Both the position numbers and the translations under genes were made by a program. Positions 52,265 through 61,046 of a stretch of DNA of 64,000 nucleotides are shown here, piece by piece (positions within the stretch are counted from its first letter, which is position 1; the number at the start of each line of letters is the position of its first letter). The DNA comes from Oscillospiraceae bacterium (GTDB lineage: Bacteria; Bacillota; Clostridia; Oscillospirales; Acutalibacteraceae), in NCBI GenBank assembly GCA_902769255.1, contig CACXOM010000006.1, forward strand, positions 1-64,000, given 5' to 3'. The notes beneath the pieces were generated by a model that was given only the letters and a program-made list of their open reading frames with translations, was not told where the DNA came from and searched no databases.

Positions 52265-52286
52265 TCTTTTTTCTCCTAAATTAAAT

Positions 52287-52913
52287 TTAATCTTTAACTT
52301 TTTTCTCTAATTTTTTAATTTTGTGTTCTAACTCGCAAATTTTTTGCGCAAGCGGGTCGGTAAAATGAATTTGGTCGAGGTCGCAAATATGCTTTTCGCC
52401 GTTTAGCCTTACAACTCTTGCCGGAATACCTACAGCGGTGCTGTTTTCGGGAATTTCCGAAAGCACAACTGCACCGGCGGCGATTTTTGAATTGTCGCCG
52501 ACTTTAAAAGGTCCTAAAACTTTTGCGCCTGCCCCAATCATTACATTGTTGCCGATTGTTGGGTGGCGTTTGCCTTTATCTTTACCCGTTCCGCCGAGCG
52601 TTACGCCCTGATAAATTACAACATCATCACCGACTACGGCGGTTTCGCCTATTACAACGCCTGTTCCGTGGTCAATTACCACTCTTCTGCCAATTTTTGC
52701 GGCAGGGTGAATTTCAATATTTGTTTTTTTAGCGGCTCTTTGCGAAATCCAACGCGCTAAAAACAAAAATTTATGACGATAAAAGAAATTCGCTTTGCGA
52801 TGCATTCTTATCGCTTTAAAACCGGGATATAAAAACAAAATCTGCAAAGTAGAAGTTGCTGCAGGGTCGTTTGCCTTGTAACTGTTTATATCCTCTCTTA
52901 ATCTTTCAAACAT
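52287..52913 (-). CDS. cysE: Serine O-acetyltransferase
   Basis: 208 residues. Acetylates serine with acetyl-CoA, the first step of cysteine synthesis. The left-handed beta-helix shows IHPAAKIGRRVVIDHGTGVVI and VVGDDVVIYQGVTLGGTGKD over about residues 85-125, with catalytic His in DHG. The C-terminal coiled end (AQKICELEHKIKKLEKKV) differs from E. coli and resembles EpsC types. GGAGG precedes the ATG. Led by a cysteine T-box. Confidence 0.95.
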   Translation of the reverse strand: MFERLREDINSYKANDPAATSTLQILFLYPGFKAIRMHRKANFFYRHKFLFLARWISQRAAKKTNIEIHPAAKIGRRVVIDHGTGVVIGETAVVGDDVVIYQGVTLGGTGKDKGKRHPTIGNNVMIGAGAKVLGPFKVGDNSKIAAGAVVLSEIPENSTAVGIPARVVRLNGEKHICDLDQIHFTDPLAQKICELEHKIKKLEKKVKD

Positions 52914-52934
52914 AATGTTTCCTCCAAAACAAAA

Positions 52935-53175
52935 ACTCCGCCGTGCAAAAGCACAACGGAGGCAAATTTTCTTAAAATTTACGGTTCCACTCCAAAGTAA
53001 AACTCATCATAACTTTAACGCAGTCGAAACGGATAAGGATACTGTTATTTCCCCTTACCAACGAATAAGGCGCACTTCAAAATTCGGGCAATACGGCGAT
53101 TTCAGCATAAACTCACCGCTCTCTGCAAAAGCCTTATGAAAATTTACTCTTCCTTATTATAGTTTTTAAAATATA
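52935..53175 (-). promoter_or_regulatory. T-box leader, cysteine-specific, controlling cysE-cysS
   Basis: Minus strand. Stem I carries the AG-rich motif CAGAGAGCGGTGAG (53112-53125), and a Cys specifier TGC at 53072-53074 (context GAAGTGCGCC). The antiterminator core GGAGTGGAACCG (52982-52993) holds UGGA, which pairs with the UCCA end expected of tRNA(Cys). The terminator stem CTCCG...CGGAG with T-run lies at 52931-52962. Uncharged tRNA(Cys) should relieve termination. Confidence 0.88.
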
Positions 53176-53180
53176 GTTGT

Positions 53181-53209
53181 ATTGTAACACACTTTTTTTA
53201 AAAAAGCAA
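53181..53209 (-). promoter_or_regulatory. Promoter of the T-box-cysE-cysS transcript
   Basis: Minus strand TTGCTT (53204-53209), 17 bases, TACAAT (53181-53186), beginning right after the pgsA stop. Confidence 0.65.
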
Positions 53210-53210
53210 A

Positions 53211-53798
53211 CTATTTATTTGAATTTATAAAATCTTTGTTCGCTGTAATATATGTAATTCCTGAAATTAATGTGAATATGCCAGAAACCCAAAGCAAAAC
53301 GGAATAGAAAATTTCAATTGCAAGTTTCAAAGTATCAGACAAATTTAAAAGCGAGCAATCAAGCACAGCGCAAAAAACCAGCGTTGCAATAATCGCAACC
53401 ATTTGCATAACAGTTTTGGTCTTACCCCAAATATTAGCAGCAATAACTTTGCCCTCGCTCGCTACAACCATTCTTACCGAAGCGACAATAAACTCACGAA
53501 GAAGCACCATAAAAGTTATCCAAACAATGCCGTAACCGATTTTTAAAACTGTAAAGCCGAGGTATGCGGCAGTTGTTATCATTTTATCGGCAATAGGGTC
53601 TAAAAACTTGCCGAAATCGGTTATTAAATGCTTATCTCTCGCAATTTTTCCGTCAAAATAATCGGTAATTGACGCTATAAGAAAAATTAGCAAAGCGACT
53701 GCGTAATGAAAAGGAAAATTTAAAATCATAGCAACCAAAATTGCAGGTGATAAAATAAATCTTATAACAGTCAACTTGTTGGGTAAATTAAGTTTCAT
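53211..53798 (-). CDS. pgsA: CDP-diacylglycerol--glycerol-3-phosphate 3-phosphatidyltransferase
   Basis: 195 residues with five to six membrane helices. The CDP-alcohol phosphotransferase motif DYFDGKIAR...GKFLDPIADK is complete (Asp at about 47, 50, 68, 72). Makes phosphatidylglycerol phosphate. The ATG overlaps the rimO stop (TAATG), so they are coupled. Confidence 0.95.
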   Translation of the reverse strand: MKLNLPNKLTVIRFILSPAILVAMILNFPFHYAVALLIFLIASITDYFDGKIARDKHLITDFGKFLDPIADKMITTAAYLGFTVLKIGYGIVWITFMVLLREFIVASVRMVVASEGKVIAANIWGKTKTVMQMVAIIATLVFCAVLDCSLLNLSDTLKLAIEIFYSVLLWVSGIFTLISGITYITANKDFINSNK

Positions 53799-55120
53799 TA
53801 AATTTCTTCTCCTAAAAGGTCATAATCAATTCTATCATATATTTTAAGCGGTAAAATTTCGCCCGCCTTGTGAGTGCTTTCACTCATAAAGAAAACTTTT
53901 CCGTCAATATCGGGGGCGTCCATTTTTGTTCTGCCGAAATAGCATTTGTTCATTTTATCATAACCCTCGACTAAAACATCAAAAGTTTTGCCGATAAAGC
54001 TTTCGGCTAAATCATCGTTAACAAGCGACTGCTCCGCCATAATAACTTCAAGTCGGCGTTGTTTTACATCTTCATCAATTTGGTCTTCAAATTCTGCCGC
54101 AGGTGTGTTTTCCTCTTGCGAATAGGCGAAAGCGCCCATTCGGTTAAACTTGGTATTTTTAACAAATTCGGCAAGAATTTCAAAATCTTTTTCGCTTTCA
54201 CCGGGGAAGCCGACAATAAATGTTGTTCTAATAGTAATGTCAGGAATTTCTTTTCTAAGTTTTTTAACAACACCATTAAGCAAGTCGCTGCCGCCTTTGC
54301 GGTTCATTCTTTTTAAAACTTTGTCGCTTGCGTGTTGCATAGGAATATCAAGATAATGAAGTACCTTTGAATTGCGCTTGATTGAAGCGATTAATTCGTC
54401 GGTAATTTTATCGGGATAGGTATATAAAATTCTAATCCACTCAATGCCGTTAATTTTTTGAAGTTCATCAAGCAGCTGCGGTAATTTGTATTCGCCGTAT
54501 AAATCTTCACCGTAACGAGTGGTATCTTGCGCAATTAAAATTAATTCTTTTACGCCCTCTGCCGCTAAATTTTTCGCTTCTAAAACAACATTTTCAAGTT
54601 TTCTTGAGCGAAAACGTCCTCTTATCATAGGAATAGCGCAATAAGTGCATTTATTATCACAACCGTCAGCAATTCTAAGATAAGCGGTATATTTCGGCGA
54701 AGTTAAAATTCTGTCGCCGTCTAAAAGCAAATTTTCTTGATTTGAAAAAGGAGAATAAGGGCAACCGCCTAAAGTTTTTGCAACAATATCGCAAATGTTT
54801 TTGTTGTCGCCAATGCCAACAACCGCATCAACTTCGGGCAATTCTTTTAAAATTTCATCACGATAACGCTGAGCCAAACAGCCTGTTACAATAATTGCCT
54901 TTAATTTTCCTTGTTTTTTAAGTTCGGCAAGTTCTAAAATATTGTCAATCGCCTCTTGTTTTGCATCGGCAATAAAACCGCAAGTGTTTACAATAACTGC
55001 GTCAGCCTCGTTTTCATCGGCGGTAATTTCAAAACCGCCCTCTTGCAAAAAAGAAAGCATTATTTCAGCGTCTACCTGATTTTTTGGGCACCCTAACGAT
55101 ACCATTCCGATTTTTGTCAT
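53798..55120 (-). CDS. rimO: Ribosomal protein S12 methylthiotransferase RimO
   Basis: 440 residues. Radical SAM methylthiotransferase: N-terminal UPF0004 cysteines (SLGCPKNQVDAE, VNTCGFI, VTGCLAQRY), the CDNKCTYC radical cluster in RIADGCDNKCTYCAIP, and a TRAM domain at the end. Modifies Asp of S12. GGGAG precedes the ATG. Between recX and pgsA. Confidence 0.96.
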   Translation of the reverse strand: MTKIGMVSLGCPKNQVDAEIMLSFLQEGGFEITADENEADAVIVNTCGFIADAKQEAIDNILELAELKKQGKLKAIIVTGCLAQRYRDEILKELPEVDAVVGIGDNKNICDIVAKTLGGCPYSPFSNQENLLLDGDRILTSPKYTAYLRIADGCDNKCTYCAIPMIRGRFRSRKLENVVLEAKNLAAEGVKELILIAQDTTRYGEDLYGEYKLPQLLDELQKINGIEWIRILYTYPDKITDELIASIKRNSKVLHYLDIPMQHASDKVLKRMNRKGGSDLLNGVVKKLRKEIPDITIRTTFIVGFPGESEKDFEILAEFVKNTKFNRMGAFAYSQEENTPAAEFEDQIDEDVKQRRLEVIMAEQSLVNDDLAESFIGKTFDVLVEGYDKMNKCYFGRTKMDAPDIDGKVFFMSESTHKAGEILPLKIYDRIDYDLLGEEI

Positions 55121-55148
55121 TTTTATCTCCCATTTGCCTTAAATTGTG

Positions 55149-55757
55149 TTATTCTTCCTCAAATTCAGCCATTGCTCGCTTTATAACATCATAGTTATAG
55201 CCTTTTCGTTGCAAAGCGGCAATCATTCGGCGTTTTACTTTTTCATCTGACTGAAAAGACGGATATTTGAGCCTTATTATATCAACCGCATCGGCGTTAT
55301 CGTCAGTTGAAAACTGTTTTGCGTAAACTTCGGCAATTTCTTTTGAAACGCCTTTTTGCAAAAGTAGCGTAACAATAGCCCTAAAACCTAATTTTCTGTT
55401 CATTTTAAGGCTATATGCATAATTATATGCAAAACGCTCGTCATCAATAACACCTGCATCGGCAAGTGTTTTTACCGCCTCAAAAACGGCGTTTTCATCA
55501 AATTTATCACGCTTTAGGCGAAAAATCATCTCTTTTTTTGAATATTCCCTGCGTGAGAGTAGCCACATGGCTTTTGATGTAGCCCTTGTAAGTTCCGACT
55601 CATATTTTAATTCTTCGAGCCGTTCTTCATCAACCGCCTCACCGACTTTTAGCGCATTTTTTGCAACAGTTTCTTTATCTAAAAAAACGCTATCGTACTC
55701 GGCAAAACTAACTTTAAAAAGATGATTTTTTGCGCTCGTTATTTCGGTAATTACCAT
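55149..55757 (-). CDS. recX: Regulatory protein RecX
   Basis: 202 residues. Three RecX three-helix repeats from about residue 62: LLSRREYSKKEMIFRLKRD, DERFAYNYAYSLKMNRKLG and KRRMIAALQRKGYNYDVIK. Modulates RecA filaments. ATG overlaps the recA stop, so production is tied to RecA. Confidence 0.94.
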   Translation of the reverse strand: MVITEITSAKNHLFKVSFAEYDSVFLDKETVAKNALKVGEAVDEERLEELKYESELTRATSKAMWLLSRREYSKKEMIFRLKRDKFDENAVFEAVKTLADAGVIDDERFAYNYAYSLKMNRKLGFRAIVTLLLQKGVSKEIAEVYAKQFSTDDNADAVDIIRLKYPSFQSDEKVKRRMIAALQRKGYNYDVIKRAMAEFEEE

Positions 55758-56902
55758 TAATCTTCAACTGCTATGTCAATATCAATATCGGCAGATTTTG
55801 TTTCGCTTTCCGGCTCTGCCACTTTTTCAACAGTTGGCTCCACCACACCCGACAAAGTCGCCTTGTTAAGTTTCGGCTTTTTACTGCCGAAAATTTCATC
55901 TCTATGCTCTTTGATTTTTGCTTCAATTTCAGCCATAAGTTCAGGGTTTTCGGTTAAATAAACCTTAACTTTTTCTCTGCCCTGACCGATTTTTTGACCG
56001 TTGTAAGCAAACCAAGCGCCTGATTTTTGAATAACATCACAATCAACGCCGAGGTCGACAATTTCGCCGACTCTTGAAATGCCCTCACCGTACATAATGT
56101 CAAACTCAACCTCTTTAAAAGGAGGAGCAACTTTATTTTTAACGATTTTAGCTTTAGTTCTTGAACCGATAATTTCGTTTTGAAGTTTTAATTTTTCACC
56201 TTTGCGAATTTCAATTCTTACAGAAGAATAGAATTTTAGCGCTCTACCGCCGGTTGTAACTTCGGGGTTGCCGTAAACAACGCCGACTTTTTCACGAAGT
56301 TGGTTAATAAATATAACGGCGCAGTTTGATTTTGCAATGCAAGCGGTTAATTTTCTAAGTGCCTGCGACATCAAACGAGCCTGCAAACCTACATGGCTGT
56401 CGCCCATAAGTCCTTCAATTTCGGCTTTCGGAACGAGCGCTGCAACCGAGTCAACAACAACAATATCAATAGCGTTTGAACGCACGAGCGCCTCGCAAAT
56501 TTCGAGTGCCTGCTCACCTGTGTCAGGTTGCGAAACAAGAAGCGAGTCAATATCAACGCCGAGTGCTTGAGCGTAAACAGGGTCGAGCGCATGTTCAACA
56601 TCAATAAACGCTGCTTCACCGCCCAATTTTTGCGCCTGCGCTACCGCATGCAAGGCAACGGTGGTTTTACCCGAACTTTCAGGTCCGTAAATTTCAATAA
56701 TTCTTCCTCTTGGAATACCGCCTATACCAAGCGCCATATCGAGTGCAAGCGAGCCTGTCGGAATTGCCTCAACATTAAGATTGGTGGTATCGCCAAGTTT
56801 CATAACGGCACCTTTGCCGTATGCTTTTTCAATTTGAGCGAGCGCATCTTGAAGCGCCTTTGCTTTAGGGTTTGCCTTGTCTTTGCTGTTTTTGACTGCC
56901 AT
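55757..56902 (-). CDS. recA: Recombinase RecA
   Basis: 381 residues. Walker A is GPESSGKTT, the signature is [16 protein letters not shown], and [16 protein letters not shown] is Walker B region. Acidic C-terminal tail ([17 protein letters not shown]), longer than in E. coli. No inteins. AAGGAG precedes the ATG. I did not find a convincing LexA box in the short gap after prmC. Confidence 0.98.
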   Translation of the reverse strand: MAVKNSKDKANPKAKALQDALAQIEKAYGKGAVMKLGDTTNLNVEAIPTGSLALDMALGIGGIPRGRIIEIYGPESSGKTTVALHAVAQAQKLGGEAAFIDVEHALDPVYAQALGVDIDSLLVSQPDTGEQALEICEALVRSNAIDIVVVDSVAALVPKAEIEGLMGDSHVGLQARLMSQALRKLTACIAKSNCAVIFINQLREKVGVVYGNPEVTTGGRALKFYSSVRIEIRKGEKLKLQNEIIGSRTKAKIVKNKVAPPFKEVEFDIMYGEGISRVGEIVDLGVDCDVIQKSGAWFAYNGQKIGQGREKVKVYLTENPELMAEIEAKIKEHRDEIFGSKKPKLNKATLSGVVEPTVEKVAEPESETKSADIDIDIAVED

Positions 56903-56919
56903 TTTTATTTCTCCTTAAA

Positions 56920-57738
56920 TTATAATTTTTCTGCTTTTATAACTCTTGCATTATCGCCATAGTCTTTTACAGTTTTAATGCAAGAATAACCGTTATTTTT
57001 CAAAATCTCGGTAACGCTTTTTTCCATTTTATACCCGATTTCAAAAATAAGGGTGAATTTTTTATTAATTTTAAAATTTTGTGCGATTTTTTTATAAAAC
57101 TCTAACCCGTCATCATCTGCAAAAAGCGCCGTTTTCGGCTCGAAAAGTACCTGTTTCGGCAAATCATTTTTCTCTTTTTGCGCAATATAAGGCGGATTTG
57201 ATACAACTAAATCATATTCACCGAAAAACTTTAACGCATCAGCCTTTATTGCTTTTACATTTTCTGTGGCGTTTAGCTTAATATTTTTTTGCAAATAGCA
57301 AAACGCTTTGTCGTATAACTCAACCGCATCAACTGCTGAATCAGAACGATTTTTAGCAATTGCAACCGCTATTGCACCGCTGCCCGAGCACAAGTCAAGC
57401 ACTTTCGGGTTTTTAATGTTTTCGATTGCTTTTAACGCTTCATCAACCAAAATTTCAGTATCATCACGAGGGACTAAAACGCCCTCGCCCACAAAAAACG
57501 GCAACGAGTAAAATTCACATTCACCCAAAACATAATAAAGCGGAATACCGCTGTTACATTTTTTTGCCATTTCTTCGCTTAAATTTATTATTTTTTCGTC
57601 AGCGACTAAATTGCGAATTTTAATAAAAGCCGTGCTGTCGCATTTTAAATTGTGAAACAAAATTTGTTTTGCTGTAAAGTCGGCGTTTCCGCATGTCAGC
57701 GACTTTTCAATTTGCTTTTGCAGTTCAAAATATGTCAT
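56920..57738 (-). CDS. prmC: Peptide chain release factor N5-glutamine methyltransferase
   Basis: 272 residues. SAM-dependent methylation of the GGQ glutamine of RF1/RF2. VLDLCSGSGAIAVAIA binds SAM, and the catalytic NPPY is in LVVSNPPYIAQ. PRDDTEILVDEAL is a PrmC/HemK signature. Starts within the last codons of the DUF1385 gene (4-base overlap). Confidence 0.95.
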   Translation of the reverse strand: MTYFELQKQIEKSLTCGNADFTAKQILFHNLKCDSTAFIKIRNLVADEKIINLSEEMAKKCNSGIPLYYVLGECEFYSLPFFVGEGVLVPRDDTEILVDEALKAIENIKNPKVLDLCSGSGAIAVAIAKNRSDSAVDAVELYDKAFCYLQKNIKLNATENVKAIKADALKFFGEYDLVVSNPPYIAQKEKNDLPKQVLFEPKTALFADDDGLEFYKKIAQNFKINKKFTLIFEIGYKMEKSVTEILKNNGYSCIKTVKDYGDNARVIKAEKL

Positions 57739-58814
57739 ATTCTGTCAAGTTCGGGGTCTGATGGAATAACCTCTTCCATAGCCTTTATTGCAACTTCAAT
57801 CATATCGTCATCAGGCTCTTTTGTGGTAATTCTTTGCACCCAAAGTCCCGGTGTTGAAATAATTTTTGTAACGGTGTTTTCATATTTTCCGCAAATTTTT
57901 ATAAGTTCGTAGCCTATTCCGCAAAAGGCAGGAACAAGCAAAATTTTAATTGCAACCCAAATGCCTGTAAGTTTTGTAACGCTTGGGAACAAAAGCACAA
58001 TAATTGTTGAAAAAATTATGCCGACCGCTATCATTAAAAACATAAAAGATGTTCCGCATCTTGGGTGAAAACGAATTTGCTCTCTTACATTTTCAACTGT
58101 CAACGGCAAGCCTTTTTCATAACAAAAAATTGTTTTGTGTTCGGCACCGTGATATTTAAAAAGCCTTTTAATATCGGGCGTTTGCGAAACCAGCAAAATA
58201 TAGCCTACAAAAATTGCAATTTTCATTAAGCCTTCTAAAAAAGGTCGCCAATTTTGCAAAACACCGTGCTCCATAGCGGAAATGCTTATTGCCTCACCGC
58301 TCGCAAGCGAATTTAAAGCGTTAAAAATAATCGAAGGAATATACATAAACAAAAATACCGCAAGACCTACGCCCAAAATCGTTCCGATTGTCATAATAAC
58401 AGTCATTAAAGCGTTTGAAAGTTTTTTCGGTTTTTCTTCTTCCCTTTTTTTCAACTCTTCAAAAGAAACGCCTGTCTTTTCGGCTTTTTTGCGAAGTTTT
58501 TCATCTCGCTTTTTCTCTTCCTGTTCCTCTTCTAATGCAGTCATACCCGAAAGGTCGGCAGAACGCATAAGCGTTTTTGAACCCACATACAAAGTAATTG
58601 CAAATGTAATTATGCCTCGCAAAACAGGAAGCCCCAACCATTTGTGTTTCTTTATAGGATTTGGAAAATTAACTTCTTCAACGGCAATTTCTTTTTCGGG
58701 CGTTCTTACCGCCAAAGCGGTGTTTTCGGGGCCTTTCATCATAATGCCCTCAATTACCGCTTGACCGCCGATTGAAGTTTTTTTGCAAATTCCCTCGCAG
58801 TTTTTATTGCTCAT
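57735..58814 (-). CDS. DUF1385 membrane protein (YqhQ-like)
   Basis: 359 residues with four to five membrane helices. Family signatures are GGQAVIEGIMMKGPENTALAVR near the start (about residues 16-37), KYHGAEHKTIFCYE, and HPRCGTSFMF. A charged coiled-coil-like insertion lies at about 95-130 (EEEQEEKKRDEKLRKKA). The family is almost always next to prmC and prfA in Firmicutes, and its role is unknown. Start overlaps the histidine-kinase stop. Confidence 0.92.
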   Translation of the reverse strand: MSNKNCEGICKKTSIGGQAVIEGIMMKGPENTALAVRTPEKEIAVEEVNFPNPIKKHKWLGLPVLRGIITFAITLYVGSKTLMRSADLSGMTALEEEQEEKKRDEKLRKKAEKTGVSFEELKKREEEKPKKLSNALMTVIMTIGTILGVGLAVFLFMYIPSIIFNALNSLASGEAISISAMEHGVLQNWRPFLEGLMKIAIFVGYILLVSQTPDIKRLFKYHGAEHKTIFCYEKGLPLTVENVREQIRFHPRCGTSFMFLMIAVGIIFSTIIVLLFPSVTKLTGIWVAIKILLVPAFCGIGYELIKICGKYENTVTKIISTPGLWVQRITTKEPDDDMIEVAIKAMEEVIPSDPELDRI

Positions 58815-60291
58815 CTAAACTATCTCCCTGTGTAATCTCTTTTTCGGCCGCTGTGTTTTCCATAATAAACGGCAACGCAATAGTAACTTTTGTGCCTGCG
58901 CCCTCTTTCGAGTCAAGCAATAAAAGTCCGTCATGCTGTTTTATAATTTCATCAACTATCGCAAGTCCGATACCCGAACCGCGAACGGTGTTATTAGCTT
59001 TATAAAATTTATCTTTAACCTTTGACAAATCTTCAGCAGCAATACCGCAACCCATATCGGTAACGGTTATATTTACATAGTTGTCGTGTTGCGAAGCTTC
59101 AACAACAACGTTGCCTTGATTACCTGAATATTTTATAGCGTTGTCAATAATGTTAATAAATACCTGTTTAAGTCTTGCGGGGTCAGCCATAACCGGAGGC
59201 AGTTGTTCGGGAGCGACATATTCAAGTGAAAGACCTTTTTTCTTCGCCTCGCCCTCATACATAAGCACCGCTTCGCCAAGCTCTGCTAAAACATCGACTT
59301 TTTCTTTTCTTATTTGTAATCTGCCCGACTGCATTCTTGAAAAATCGAGCAAGTCTTCAACCAAACCCGAAAGTCTGTAAACCTCGCCGTTTATAACTTC
59401 AACGCCTTTTTTAACAAGTTCTTCATCAACACCGACCGACATTTTCAAAGTTTCCGACCAGCCCTGAATTACAGTAAGCGGTGTGCGAAGCTCGTGAGAA
59501 ACGCTTGAAATAAAGTCGTTTTTCAGCTTTTCGCCACTTTCCAACTCTTCCGCCATAAAGTTAATGGTATCGCAAAGTTTGCCTATTTCATCAACCGCAT
59601 TAACAGGCAGACGGTTTGAAAAATTGCCGTTTGCAATTGAAAAAGCATTTTCGGTAATAAGATTTATAGGCCCTAAAATCGATTTTAAAAAAGTAAGTCC
59701 CGAAAATACCGTAACGCCGATAATTATAAGCCCTACCGCAATTAAAATTGCAATGTTAATAAAAACGCTTCTTTGAAGTCGTGTTGCAGAGGTAATAAAC
59801 CTGATTGCGCCAATGCTTACGCCGTTAAATCTCGGCATAAGAGCGGTTTTTGCAATTATTTTTTCGCCGTTTTGATTTTTTCCGACAAATTCGCCGTTAC
59901 CGCCGCTTTGCAAAGCTGAATTATAATCATCTTTAACCTCTTTTTCATCAATATAACCTTTTGATGAAATAAAGGCTGTTCCGCTTTTGTCAAAAAACTG
60001 AATTTCAACAATATTTTTATCGTTATAAGAGCTTATAAACTCTTTAGCGGCCAACTCAAACTCCGCCGAAGTGAGAGTAGATTTTTCTTTCATAAATTCG
60101 GAGCAAGAATTAATTCTCGACTCCAAATCGCTTTTTACCGAATTGTAATAATAGTTGTGAATAAACACGCCTAAAATTATTTCGGCAACAATAACAATTA
60201 AAACAACAACGCCGACAATATCAATAAGCCAGCGGTTTTTAACGCCTTTTACTCTCAAATCTTCCGGTTTGAGCGAAAAATTCTTATTCAA
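58804..60291 (-). CDS. Sensor histidine kinase (HAMP-HisKA-HATPase)
   Basis: 495 residues from a TTG at 60291 with AGGAGGTG 7-9 bases before it. TM1 (about 25-47), an extracellular sensor of about 130 residues, TM2 (about 178-202), then HAMP (GPINLITENAFSIANGNF), the phospho-His in SSVSHELRTPLTVIQGW, and ATP-binding N, G1 and G2 boxes (INIIDNAIKYS, DMGCGIAAEDL, GSGIGLAIV). Works with the response regulator upstream. Signal unknown. Similar to WalK/PhoR-type kinases. Confidence 0.94.
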   Translation of the reverse strand: MNKNFSLKPEDLRVKGVKNRWLIDIVGVVVLIVIVAEIILGVFIHNYYYNSVKSDLESRINSCSEFMKEKSTLTSAEFELAAKEFISSYNDKNIVEIQFFDKSGTAFISSKGYIDEKEVKDDYNSALQSGGNGEFVGKNQNGEKIIAKTALMPRFNGVSIGAIRFITSATRLQRSVFINIAILIAVGLIIIGVTVFSGLTFLKSILGPINLITENAFSIANGNFSNRLPVNAVDEIGKLCDTINFMAEELESGEKLKNDFISSVSHELRTPLTVIQGWSETLKMSVGVDEELVKKGVEVINGEVYRLSGLVEDLLDFSRMQSGRLQIRKEKVDVLAELGEAVLMYEGEAKKKGLSLEYVAPEQLPPVMADPARLKQVFINIIDNAIKYSGNQGNVVVEASQHDNYVNITVTDMGCGIAAEDLSKVKDKFYKANNTVRGSGIGLAIVDEIIKQHDGLLLLDSKEGAGTKVTIALPFIMENTAAEKEITQGDSLDEQ

Positions 60292-60327
60292 TTGTCAGCA
60301 CCTCCTATAAAATATCTTTTAAAGCTT

Positions 60328-61032
60328 TTAAGCCTGATTATTCCATTTATAGCCCTTGCCCCAAACTGTTACAACATATCTCGGTTCTGAAGGGTCATCT
60401 TCAATTTTCATTCTAAGTCGGCGAATGTTTACATCAACAATTTTTTCTTCGCCGATAAAGCTTTCGCCCCAAACTCTTTTTAAAATATCGGTGCGGTCAA
60501 CCGGAGTTCCTGCCATTGAAAAAAGATATTCCACAATTTGAAATTCAACAGGGGTAAGCTCAATTTCAACGCCGTTTTTTACAAGCGTTCTTCTACGCAA
60601 ATTAAGTGTAAAATCGCCTATAACAATTTCATCGGAAACAGTTGAGTTTTTAGAGTTCGCAAGCATTTCAACCCTGCGGTTTAAAGAGTCAACCCTCGCT
60701 ACTAATTCGGTAGGCGAAAAAGGTTTTGTCATATAATCGTCAGCACCCATCATCAAAGCGGAAACCTTATCCATTTCCTGTGATTTTGCGGTGAGCATAA
60801 TTATGCCGACTGTGGTATTTTTTGCTCTTATTTGTTTGCAAACGCTTAACCCGTCGAGTCCCGGCATCATAATATCGAGCAAAACTACCTGAAAATCATC
60901 GTTAGCCATATAAATTTCGAGCGCCTCTTCGCCAGACGCTGCCTCGACTGTTTGATAGCCTGCTCTTTTTAAATTGATAACGACAAATTCTCTAATTGCC
61001 GCCTCATCTTCAACAACCAATATTCTTTTCAT
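60328..61032 (-). CDS. OmpR-family response regulator
   Basis: 234 residues. Receiver domain with acidic pair E8/D9 (VVEDE), phospho-Asp D53 (LLDIMMPG), Thr in MLTAKS and Lys in YMTKPFSP. Winged-helix DNA-binding domain at about 133-230 (LTPVEFQIVEYLF, EPRYVVTVWGKGYKW). Gene order lipoprotein-RR-HK-DUF1385 suggests a joint transcript. Confidence 0.95.
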   Translation of the reverse strand: MKRILVVEDEAAIREFVVINLKRAGYQTVEAASGEEALEIYMANDDFQVVLLDIMMPGLDGLSVCKQIRAKNTTVGIIMLTAKSQEMDKVSALMMGADDYMTKPFSPTELVARVDSLNRRVEMLANSKNSTVSDEIVIGDFTLNLRRRTLVKNGVEIELTPVEFQIVEYLFSMAGTPVDRTDILKRVWGESFIGEEKIVDVNIRRLRMKIEDDPSEPRYVVTVWGKGYKWNNQA

Positions 61033-61046
61033 TTTTGACCGCCTTT

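Noticed and set aside
56903..56919. LexA/SOS box before recA
   Set aside because: The gap after prmC is 17 bases and holds only a ribosome binding site. No CGAAC-N4-GTTCG type site is seen there.
58282..58764. Plus-strand frame of 160 codons inside the DUF1385 gene
   Set aside because: Antisense shadow of a conserved gene with no recognisable feature.
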